6,314 bases of DNA from Trueperaceae bacterium (GTDB taxonomy: Bacteria > Deinococcota > Deinococci > Deinococcales > Trueperaceae): positions 1 through 6,314 of the forward strand of contig SLSQ01000311.1 of assembly GCA_007130355.1 (NCBI GenBank), read 5' to 3'. Within the stretch, counting starts at the first letter, position 1. Every line of letters starts with the position of its first letter. The notes under the pieces were generated by a model, which was given only the letters and a program-made list of their open reading frames with translations, was not told the DNA's origin and ran no database searches. The position numbers and the translations under genes are program-made. This document shows positions 1 through 5,011 of the stretch, one piece after another.

Positions 1-67
1 CCCCCCTACCCGGCCGGCGCGGACCGGCGGGGGGCGGGGCCGCGGCCGCCGACGGTCACGGAACGGA

Positions 68-100
68 GGGAGCCCCGCCGAGGCGGGGCTCCCTCTTCTT
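68..100 (+). terminator. Intrinsic terminator with 11-bp GC-rich hairpin and T-rich tail
   Basis: Bases 68-78 and 83-93 are perfect reverse complements (11 bp) around a 4-base loop, followed on the plus strand by TCTTCTT. This is the classic shape of a rho-independent terminator for a plus-strand gene lying left of the window. A second outer pairing (CGGAACG at 59-65 with CGTTCCG at 103-109) could lengthen the structure. On the minus strand the same hairpin lies just downstream of the tRNA-Leu, so it may work in both directions, although the minus-strand tail is less T-rich. Bases 1-67 contain no gene I can identify. Confidence 0.75.
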
Positions 101-111
101 CGCGTTCCGGG

Positions 112-198
112 TGGTGCCGAAGGTGGGACTTGAACCCACACGACCTCGCGGTCACATGACCCTGAATCATGCGCGTCTACCAATTCCGCCACTTCGGC
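112..198 (-). tRNA. tRNA-Leu, anticodon CAG
   Basis: The minus strand folds into a complete class II cloverleaf of 87 nt. The acceptor stem is GCCGAAG paired with CTTCGGC. The short D stem is GCG/CGC, and the D loop contains GGTAGA. The anticodon stem is CATGA/TCATG with loop TTCAGGG, giving anticodon CAG (complement at 162-164), which reads leucine CUG codons. There is a long variable arm (GACC, GCGA tetraloop, GGTC; about 140-154) and a T arm GTGGG-TTCAAGT-CCCAC. The discriminator base is A and the 3' CCA is encoded (complement at 112-114). The long variable arm, discriminator A and anticodon exclude serine and tyrosine isoacceptors. CUG is the codon a GC-rich genome would use most for leucine, so this is probably a major tRNA. 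It has its own promoter at 250-278. Confidence 0.96.
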
Positions 199-249
199 GA
201 GCGGCGTCGGACCGGTACGCGCGGAACGCGAGCGGTGCGACGAACACCG

Positions 250-278
250 ATGTTACCCGTCCCCTTCGGCGCTGTCAA
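250..278 (-). promoter_or_regulatory. Promoter of the tRNA-Leu gene
   Basis: Read on the minus strand, a perfect -35 hexamer TTGACA (278 to 273) is followed after 17 bases by a -10 hexamer TAACAT (255 to 250, four of six consensus bases). Transcription would start near 243, leaving a 5' leader of about 45 nt to be removed by RNase P. The -35 box overlaps the TGA stop codon (277-275) of the upstream HxlR-type regulator gene on the same strand, so the regulator's last codons double as promoter DNA. Confidence 0.8.
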
Positions 279-709
279 CGCGCCGGGAGCTCCTCCGCGG
301 GCGACTCCGGACCGTCGGCCGAAGGTGCGGCAGGGGAGCGCGACGGTGCGTCGGGTGCGGCGTTCGCGGCGGCCGCCTCCTCGGCGGCGCGGCAGGCCGG
401 CATGTGGCGGCGGCCCCAGGCGTCGATCGCTTCGATCACCGCCTGAAGGTCCCGGCCGGGGGCCCCGAGCTCGTAGCGGGTGCGGGGCGGCATCGTCGAT
501 TCGACCGTCTTGACGACGACGCCGAGCCGCTCGAGCCGCTCGAGCCGTTGCGAGAGGGTGGTGGCGTTCACGCCGCCGACGGCGCGTCCGAGCTCGTTGA
601 AGCCGTGGGGCCCGTGCAGGAGGCGCCGGACCAGGTGGAGGACCCACTTCTCCTGGAGCAGCGAGATGCTGGCGTGGACGGGGCAGAACCCGTCGTCTCG
701 GTGGTCCAT
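275..709 (-). CDS. HxlR-family winged-helix transcriptional regulator
   Basis: This is a 144-residue protein. Residues 8-105 form a typical HxlR/DUF24 winged helix: the N-terminal FCPV with a conserved cysteine (Cys9), the LLQEKW segment (residues 17-22), the recognition region with FNEL then TLSQRLERLERLG (about 51-63), and a wing around PPRTRYEL. In this family (YodB, HypR, HxlR) the N-terminal cysteine can act as a thiol sensor of quinones, aldehydes or oxidants; a second cysteine (Cys106) is also present. The tail from about residue 109 is low-complexity Ala/Pro/Ser. I chose ATG at 709 because a TACACT -10 box lies 9 bases upstream, implying a near-leaderless mRNA, and because the family motif begins just after it. 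An in-frame ATG at 733 would add eight residues but has no ribosome binding site. The gene diverges from the YceI gene, its likely target, and may also regulate itself. Confidence 0.9.
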   Translation of the reverse strand: MDHRDDGFCPVHASISLLQEKWVLHLVRRLLHGPHGFNELGRAVGGVNATTLSQRLERLERLGVVVKTVESTMPPRTRYELGAPGRDLQAVIEAIDAWGRRHMPACRAAEEAAAANAAPDAPSRSPAAPSADGPESPAEELPAR

Positions 710-718
710 GACGGAGCC

Positions 719-727
719 AGTGTACAC
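719..727 (-). promoter_or_regulatory. Putative -10 box of the HxlR gene with overlapping palindrome
   Basis: On the minus strand TACACT (724 to 719) matches four of six -10 consensus bases and ends 9 bases before the ATG at 709. An 8-bp perfect palindrome GTGTACAC (720-727) overlaps it. No -35 box is obvious. A dimeric regulator bound to the palindrome would block the -10 box, so autoregulation is plausible but not shown; an 8-bp palindrome alone is weak evidence. Confidence 0.45.
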
Positions 728-754
728 GACCATTGACTCTGTCGGATGGAGCGC

Positions 755-783
755 TTGACAAAATAGAGCGGTCCGGCTACGGT
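755..783 (+). promoter_or_regulatory. Promoter of the YceI-family gene
   Basis: A perfect -35 hexamer TTGACA (755-760) is followed by a 17-base spacer and TACGGT (778-783), which keeps the key T, A and final T of the -10 consensus. The predicted start near 790 gives a leader of roughly 58 nt before the ATG at 848. It lies in the intergenic region shared with the divergent HxlR-type gene, where a regulator could act on both. Confidence 0.75.
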
Positions 784-835
784 AGCACGCGTCGCCCGGA
801 GCCCCACGGCTCGTCGACCGAACATTTCGACATCG

Positions 836-847
836 AAGGAGATGCCC
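836..847 (+). promoter_or_regulatory. Ribosome binding site that fixes the YceI start at 848
   Basis: AAGGAG (836-841) is a near-perfect Shine-Dalgarno. Two in-frame ATGs follow, at 842 and 848. The first touches the Shine-Dalgarno directly and cannot be used efficiently; the second has a 6-base spacer, so 848 is the better start. Confidence 0.8.
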
Positions 848-1399
848 ATGCCCGAAACCGCCACCCTTCCGCTCGCCGGCACCTGGAACGTCGACCCCGC
901 CCACACCGACGTCGGCTTCGCCGTCCGCCACATGGGGCTCGCCACCGTCCGCGGCTCGTTCGAGACGGTCTCCGGTACCGTCCGCACCGCCGAGGACGGC
1001 ACGCCGACCCAGGCCCGGATCGAGATCGAGACCGCCTCGATCACGACCGGCACCCAGGACCGCGACGACCACCTGCGCTCCGCCGACTTCTTCGACGCCG
1101 AGGCGAACCCGACGATCGTGTTCGAACTGACCCGTACCGAAGCGGGCGCGGACGGCCAGGTCGTCCTGCACGGCGACCTGACGATGGCCGGCGCCACCCG
1201 TCCGGTCGCGCTCGACGCGGAGCTGGGCGAGCCGATCACCGATCCGTGGGGCATGACCCGCCGGGCCGCCACCGCCTCGGCCAAGATCAACCGCAAGGAG
1301 TGGGGCCTCGCCTGGAACCAGCTGCTCGAAGCCGGTGCGGTGATGGTCTCCGAAGAGGTCCGCATCTCGCTCGACGTCCAGGTCACGCTCGACGCCTGA
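848..1399 (+). CDS. YceI-family lipocalin-like protein, cytoplasmic type
   Basis: The 183-residue product covers the whole YceI domain. It opens with the family signature GTWNVDPAHTDVGFAVRHMG (residues 11-30) and continues with RGSF, the IETASITTG..RDDHLRSADFFDAE segment (about 60-85) and the late block ending INRKEWGLAWN (about 147-157). YceI proteins form a lipocalin-like beta barrel; solved members bind isoprenoid or other amphiphilic ligands such as polyprenyl quinones. The exact role is usually unknown, although links to stress and quinone metabolism exist. There is no signal peptide, so this copy should be cytoplasmic, unlike periplasmic E. coli YceI. The gene stands alone with its own promoter and strong ribosome binding site, diverges from an HxlR-type regulator, and ends before a large hairpin. 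Control by that regulator is inferred from position only. Confidence 0.93.
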   Translation: MPETATLPLAGTWNVDPAHTDVGFAVRHMGLATVRGSFETVSGTVRTAEDGTPTQARIEIETASITTGTQDRDDHLRSADFFDAEANPTIVFELTRTEAGADGQVVLHGDLTMAGATRPVALDAELGEPITDPWGMTRRAATASAKINRKEWGLAWNQLLEAGAVMVSEEVRISLDVQVTLDA

Positions 1400-1438
1400 G
1401 ACCGCGCACCTGCGGACCGCGCCTGGCGCGGCCACGAG

Positions 1439-1480
1439 GCTAGGGGCGAGGGGCCGCGACGGCGGCGCCTCGCCCCTAGC
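1439..1480. terminator. Large hairpin between convergent genes, probable bidirectional terminator
   Basis: Bases 1439-1451 and 1468-1480 are perfect reverse complements (13 bp). Inside, after a single mismatch, GCCGC (1453-1457) pairs with GCGGC (1462-1466) around a GACG loop. It starts 40 bases after the YceI stop and lies between two converging genes. Neither strand has a U-tract right after the stem, so it would be a non-canonical (I-shaped or factor-assisted) terminator. Smaller hairpins surround it at 1417-1431, 1479-1501 and 1518-1534; the last lies just downstream of the minus-strand aminopeptidase stop. Confidence 0.6.
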
Positions 1481-1567
1481 GCGTGCAGGACCCGCACGCG
1501 CGCCGAACCTGCCCGCCGGGTCCTCGTCGGACCCCCGCGCCGCGGGCCCGGCGCCGACCCAGGAGGA

Positions 1568-2662
1568 TCAGGCCTCGTCCACGAACCGCCCGTCGACCTG
1601 GAACGGCGCGCCGTCCAGCGACAGCTCGCCGCCGGCACGGAGGTCCGCGATCAGATCCCAGTGGATGCGGCTCTGGTTCGTGCCGCCCGACTCGGCGTAC
1701 GAACGCCCCAGCGCCAGGTGGACGGTCCCGCCGATCTTCTCGTCGTAGAGCGTGCTCCCGATCGCCCGCGCGATCGCGTCGTTCGTGCCGATCCCGAGTT
1801 CGCCCAGGCGACGCGCCCCGTCGTCGCTCGCCAGCCGCTCGTCGAGCAGGTCCTGACCCTGCTCCGCCGTCGCCTCGACCACCGTGCCCGCCTCGAACCG
1901 AAGCGTCACGCCCCGAACCACCCGGCCGGAGACGTGGCTCGGCACGTCGAAGTGGATCACGCCCTCGGCACTGTCCTCGATCGGGCCGGTGAACACCTCT
2001 CCCGAAGGCATGTTGCGCCGGCCGGCGCTGTTGATCCAGGTGCGGCCGCCGACACGCAGGCGCAGGTCGCTGCGCTCGGTACGGATCCGGACCTCGTCGG
2101 CCGCGGCCAACCGCTCGATCAGGCGCGCCTGGCGCGCCTCGACCTCGTGCCAGGCGGCGACCGGATCCGGCCGGTCCAGGTGCATCGCGCCGAACACGAA
2201 CCGTTCGAACGCGTCCAGGCTCATGCCCGCCTCCTGCGCCCCCGAGTCGGTGGGGAAGAGCGTCCCCACCCAGCGCGTGTGCGCCACGCGGTGTTCCGCC
2301 ACCGGCCGGAGGCGCGCCTCGATCCGCCCGAGCACCTTCGGGTCGGCGTCCTGCAGCGCCCGACCGTTGGTCGGCGCGGCCACGCGGATCCAGGCGTCGG
2401 TACGGCGGATCTCGTACAGGTCGATCTCCGGTTCCGCCGCGAGGAAGCGGTCGCCGGCATGCGCGACCAAGTCCTGGGTCCACTCCGGATAGGCCAGGTG
2501 CAGGCGCGGGATCGCGTCGCGCGTCAGCACTCCCTGGACCAGGGCGCGGGCCAATGGGAGAGCGGGGGTCTCGACGTGCAGGCCGACCACGTCGCCCGGT
2601 TCGGCCCGGACGCAGTAGTCGAGGAGCAGGTCGGCGTAGGCGTCGATCTCGGGTGCGCGCAT
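1568..2662 (-). CDS. M29-family metallo-aminopeptidase (AmpT/AmpS type)
   Basis: The 364-residue protein matches the thermophilic aminopeptidase family M29, cytoplasmic enzymes that use two divalent metal ions (Zn, Co or Mn) to remove N-terminal residues from peptides. The N-terminal half (about 1-185) has the expected DLLLDYCVRAEPGD opening. The C-terminal catalytic half holds the family motifs in order: NMPSGEVFTGP (residues 217-227, Glu222), GELGIGTN (287-294, Glu288), DEKIGGTVHLALG (307-319, His315) and SRIHWDLI (331-338, His334 and Asp336). These are the positions from which metal ligands and catalytic residues are drawn in the family, so the enzyme looks intact. The start at 2662 is supported by a TAGGCT -10 box 7 bases upstream, implying a leaderless mRNA; the reading frame stays open far upstream but only as a shadow of the opposite strand. 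It diverges from the PhzF gene through a mirrored promoter. Confidence 0.93.
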   Translation of the reverse strand: MRAPEIDAYADLLLDYCVRAEPGDVVGLHVETPALPLARALVQGVLTRDAIPRLHLAYPEWTQDLVAHAGDRFLAAEPEIDLYEIRRTDAWIRVAAPTNGRALQDADPKVLGRIEARLRPVAEHRVAHTRWVGTLFPTDSGAQEAGMSLDAFERFVFGAMHLDRPDPVAAWHEVEARQARLIERLAAADEVRIRTERSDLRLRVGGRTWINSAGRRNMPSGEVFTGPIEDSAEGVIHFDVPSHVSGRVVRGVTLRFEAGTVVEATAEQGQDLLDERLASDDGARRLGELGIGTNDAIARAIGSTLYDEKIGGTVHLALGRSYAESGGTNQSRIHWDLIADLRAGGELSLDGAPFQVDGRFVDEA

Positions 2663-2715
2663 GCGGACGAGCCTACCCCGGTCGGACGCGACGCTCGGGT
2701 AGGCTCGCCCGCATG
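2660..2715. promoter_or_regulatory. Mirrored divergent promoter region (19-bp inverted repeat)
   Basis: Arms 2660-2678 and 2697-2715 are reverse complements at 18 of 19 positions (the exception is 2667/2708), separated by 18 bases. Each arm contains TAGGCT, then seven bases, then ATG: on the plus strand TAGGCT is 2700-2705 with ATG at 2713; on the minus strand TAGGCT is 2675-2670 with ATG at 2662. Neither has a recognisable -35 box or Shine-Dalgarno. The sequence therefore supports two identical leaderless-type promoters facing away from each other. The inner ends of the -10 boxes are only 24 bases apart, so two polymerases could hardly bind together. Confidence 0.7.
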
Positions 2716-3684
2716 ACGTACGAGATCTGGGACGTGTTCGCCGACGCGCCGCTCCGAGGCAACCCGCTCGCGGTCGTGCGCGACGGCGGTGCGCTCGACG
2801 CGGCCGGTCGCCAGGCGTGGGCCCGCGAGTTCGCCCTCTCCGAGACGGTCTTCGTGCGCGAGGACGAGGACGGCGGCGCCCGGCTCGCGATCCACACGCC
2901 GCAGCGGGAGCTCCCGATGGCCGGACACCCGACGATCGGGGCGGCGTTCTCGCTCGACCGGGCCGGGCGCGCCGCCGGCGACCTGTTGCGCGTCCACGCG
3001 CGCGCCGGAACGATCGCCGTGCGCCTCGACCGCGACGCCGACGGCCGTCTGAGCCGGGCCTGGATGGACCAGGGCCGACCGGTGCGCCTCGCCCGCGTGG
3101 CCGCCCGCGAGCGGGTGGCCGGCGCCCTCGGGCTCGACAAGGTCGACCTGCACCCCTCCCTTCCGATCGAGGCGTGGAGCGCGGGGAACCCGTTCCTGCT
3201 GGTCCCGCTCCGCAACGAGGAGGCCCTGGCGCGGGCGTGGCTGCGGCTCGAGGCGCTCGACCCCGGCTGGATCGATCCGGAGCACCGCGCCGTGCTCGCC
3301 TTCCTCCCGCCGGCCCCGGGCGCGCCGGTGCGCGCCCGCATGTTCGGCGAGGCGCTCGGCGTGGTCGAGGACCCCGGCACCGGCAGCGCCCACGGCCCGC
3401 TCGGCGCCTACCTCGTGCGCCACGCCCGCACCGCGGCGCCGACCGAGGGCCGTCCGACCCTCGTCGAGGCGCTGCAGGGGGTCGAGATGGGCCGCCCCTC
3501 GCGGCTGTCGCTGCGGATGCGCCGGCCCGGCCCGGACCAAGGGGCGGCGTCCGCGACGCCGGGACACGCCGGAACGGACGGCGACGTGGCCGAGGTGGCG
3601 GTGGAGGTGGGCGGGCACGCCGTCCGCATCGCGGCCGGCACCCTGCTCCCGGATTCCGTGCTTCCGGACGGTTCCGGGGCGTGA
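2713..3684 (+). CDS. PhzF-family phenazine biosynthesis-like isomerase
   Basis: The 323-residue protein has the two-lobed PhzF fold (diaminopimelate-epimerase-like). Diagnostic motifs are DVFADAPLRGNPLAVV (residues 7-22), FALSETVFV (40-48), in which Glu44 matches the catalytic glutamate of PhzF, ELPMAGHPTIGAA (66-78) and MFGEALG..EDPGTGSAHGPLGAYL with the DPGTGSA signature at 220-226. PhzF itself isomerises DHHA in phenazine synthesis, but no phenazine genes are here and most relatives have unknown substrates, so only an isomerase/epimerase of a small metabolite can be claimed. The C-terminal lobe carries a Gly/Ala/Pro-rich insert at about 270-291 that looks like a loop. The start is set by the TAGGCT box 7 bases upstream; there is no Shine-Dalgarno, and an earlier in-frame start at 2554 would run antisense through the aminopeptidase gene. 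Its stop overlaps the next start by four bases (GTGA). Confidence 0.92.
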   Translation: MTYEIWDVFADAPLRGNPLAVVRDGGALDAAGRQAWAREFALSETVFVREDEDGGARLAIHTPQRELPMAGHPTIGAAFSLDRAGRAAGDLLRVHARAGTIAVRLDRDADGRLSRAWMDQGRPVRLARVAARERVAGALGLDKVDLHPSLPIEAWSAGNPFLLVPLRNEEALARAWLRLEALDPGWIDPEHRAVLAFLPPAPGAPVRARMFGEALGVVEDPGTGSAHGPLGAYLVRHARTAAPTEGRPTLVEALQGVEMGRPSRLSLRMRRPGPDQGAASATPGHAGTDGDVAEVAVEVGGHAVRIAAGTLLPDSVLPDGSGA

Positions 3685-4406
3685 GCGTCGTCGCGAACGG
3701 CGACGGGGGCGAGCGGCTGCAGCGGTTCCTGGCGCGCGCCGGCGTCGCCCCCTCCCGCCGCAAGGCGGAGGCGTGGATCGAGGCGGGCCGGGTCACCGTC
3801 GACGGTGCGGTAGCGACGCTCGGCGCGAAGGTGCCGACCGGCGCCGAGGTCCGCGTGGACGGCACCCGCGTCGAACGGGCGCACGGCCGGCCCACCGTGC
3901 TGCTGCTCCACAAGCCGGCCGGCGTGCTCAGCGCCGCGAGCGACGATCGCGGGCGCACGACGGTGCTCGAGCTGGCGCCCCGGGTGCCGGGCCTGCACCC
4001 GGTCGGGCGCCTGGACCTGGACAGCGAGGGCCTGATCCTCCTCACCGACGACGGCGACCTCACGCAACGCCTCACCCACCCCCGCTACGAGCACGCGAAG
4101 CGCTACCGCGTCCGCTGCCGTCAGGGCACGGTCGACGAGGGGGCGCTCGGCCGGCTCGCGCGGGGGGTGCGGCTCGACGACGGCCTGGCGCGGGCCGATG
4201 CGGTCCGGCCCGCGCCCGGCGGGTGCGCGCTCGTGCTCCACGAGGGCCGCAATCGCCAGGTCCGGCGGATGCTCGCCGCCGTCGGCTACGACGTGACGCG
4301 CCTGCTTCGGACCGGCGTCGCCGACCTGCGCCTCGGGTCGCTGAAGCCGGGCGAATGGCGCGAGGCGACCGAAGAGGAACGCCGCACGCTCGGGTATGAT
4401 TCGTGA
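3681..4406 (+). CDS. rluB: rRNA pseudouridine synthase, RsuA/RluB/RluE/RluF family
   Basis: The 241-residue enzyme converts a specific uridine in ribosomal RNA to pseudouridine. An S4 RNA-binding domain occupies about residues 11-58 (ERLQRFLARAGVAPSRRKAE, then GRVTVDG). The catalytic domain follows with LLLHKPAGVLSA (74-85), HPVGRLDLDSEGLILLTDDG (about 106-125) containing the catalytic Asp112, and EGRNRQVRRMLAAVGYDVTRLLR (188-210). The GRNRQVRRM and RLLR forms are closer to RluB (23S rRNA, U2605 in E. coli numbering) than to RsuA (16S, U516), so rluB is the most likely identity, though family-level annotation is the safe one. The GTG start at 3681 overlaps the PhzF stop as GTGA, indicating translational coupling; no other start fits the S4 domain better. 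hpt follows 37 bases later. Confidence 0.92.
   Translation: MSVVANGDGGERLQRFLARAGVAPSRRKAEAWIEAGRVTVDGAVATLGAKVPTGAEVRVDGTRVERAHGRPTVLLLHKPAGVLSAASDDRGRTTVLELAPRVPGLHPVGRLDLDSEGLILLTDDGDLTQRLTHPRYEHAKRYRVRCRQGTVDEGALGRLARGVRLDDGLARADAVRPAPGGCALVLHEGRNRQVRRMLAAVGYDVTRLLRTGVADLRLGSLKPGEWREATEEERRTLGYDS
4395..4400 (+). promoter_or_regulatory. Possible internal -10 box before hpt
   Basis: TATGAT matches five of six -10 consensus bases and lies in the last codons of the pseudouridine synthase gene, 43 bases before the hpt ATG. No -35 box or extended -10 TGn is seen at the right distance. It might give hpt and the M23 gene an extra transcript starting near 4407; weak evidence alone. Confidence 0.3.
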
Positions 4407-4443
4407 GGTTCGGGCCGCGCCGGCCCGGAAAGCCGAGGTGGCG

Positions 4444-5007
4444 ATGACCGAACGAACGTTCGCTCCCGGGCGGGGCGCCGTGCAGCTGTCCGAACGCGAG
4501 ATCGCGGACCGGGTCCGCGACCTGGGACGCCGGATCGTCCACGACCACGAAGGCGCGCCGATCCACCTGATCTGCGTGCTCAACGGCGCGTTCCTGTTCA
4601 TGGCCGACCTGGTGCGCGCGATCGACGCGCCGGTCACCGTCGACTTCCTCTCCGTCTCGAGCTACGGCAGCCGCACCCAGTCGTCGGGCGAGGTCCGCTT
4701 GGTCAAGGACCTGGATCAGAGCCTCAAAGGCAAGCACGTCGTCCTGGTCGAGGACATCGTCGACACCGGCCTCACCATGAACTACCTGCGCTCCTACCTC
4801 GAGGGGCGCGGACCGCGCTCCGTCAAGGTCGCGAGCCTGCTGTCGAAGCCGTCCCGGCGCGTCGTCGAGGTGAAGATCGACTACCTCGGCTTCGAGATCG
4901 AGGACGCCTTCGTCTACGGCTACGGGCTCGACGTCGGACACCTCTACCGCAACCTTCCGTTCGTCACCAGCATGACGCCCGAAGAGGCGCGCGCGATCGG
5001 CGAGTAG
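4444..5007 (+). CDS. hpt: Hypoxanthine phosphoribosyltransferase
   Basis: The 187-residue cytoplasmic enzyme salvages hypoxanthine (and usually guanine) by transferring it to PRPP, giving IMP or GMP. Its length is normal for the family. The hallmarks are all present: ICVLNGAFLFMADL (residues 43-56), DFLSVSSYGSRTQSSGEVR (68-85, the flexible loop over the active site), the PRPP-binding loop VLVEDIVDTGLTM (100-112) with the acidic pair and DTG, and DAFVYGYGLD (154-163), where the purine is held. ATG at 4444 is preceded by GAGG (4435-4438) at 5 bases, a good ribosome binding site. ATG at 4396 would overlap the previous gene and add 16 unlike-family residues, and GTG at 4438 lies inside the Shine-Dalgarno. 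The M23 gene starts four bases after the stop, so both are likely on one transcript. Confidence 0.96.
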   Translation: MTERTFAPGRGAVQLSEREIADRVRDLGRRIVHDHEGAPIHLICVLNGAFLFMADLVRAIDAPVTVDFLSVSSYGSRTQSSGEVRLVKDLDQSLKGKHVVLVEDIVDTGLTMNYLRSYLEGRGPRSVKVASLLSKPSRRVVEVKIDYLGFEIEDAFVYGYGLDVGHLYRNLPFVTSMTPEEARAIGE

Positions 5008-5011
5008 CGAC

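Noticed and set aside
1..67. C-terminal coding fragment at the left edge
   Set aside because: Plus-strand frames have no stop before the terminator and the minus strand has only early stops; the stretch is too short and too GC-rich to call coding.
112..198. Phage or island attachment site in the tRNA-Leu
   Set aside because: There is no integrase gene and no second copy of the tRNA 3' end in the window.
710..733. Longer HxlR protein starting at ATG 733
   Set aside because: No ribosome binding site or suitable promoter lies upstream, and the -10-like TACACT lies downstream of this codon, which favours 709.
842..847. Earlier ATG for the YceI gene at 842
   Set aside because: It abuts the AAGGAG Shine-Dalgarno with no spacer; ATG 848 has a normal 6-base spacer and the family motif lies after both.
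2554..2712. N-terminal extension of the PhzF protein from an upstream in-frame ATG
   Set aside because: It would overlap the divergent aminopeptidase gene and the promoter region, is Arg/Gly-rich without family similarity, and the PhzF fold starts right at 2713.
2817..3680. N-terminal extension of the pseudouridine synthase in the +3 frame of the PhzF gene
   Set aside because: The extension is a low-complexity Arg/Pro/Gly shadow; the S4 domain and the GTGA overlap mark the true start at 3681.
2663..4075. Very long minus-strand open frame upstream of the aminopeptidase
   Set aside because: It is Arg/Pro-rich translation antisense to the PhzF and pseudouridine synthase genes, a normal artefact of GC-rich DNA; the M29 protein begins at 2662.
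4396..4443. hpt start at ATG 4396
   Set aside because: It lacks a ribosome binding site and adds residues not seen in the family; ATG 4444 has GAGG at 5 bases.
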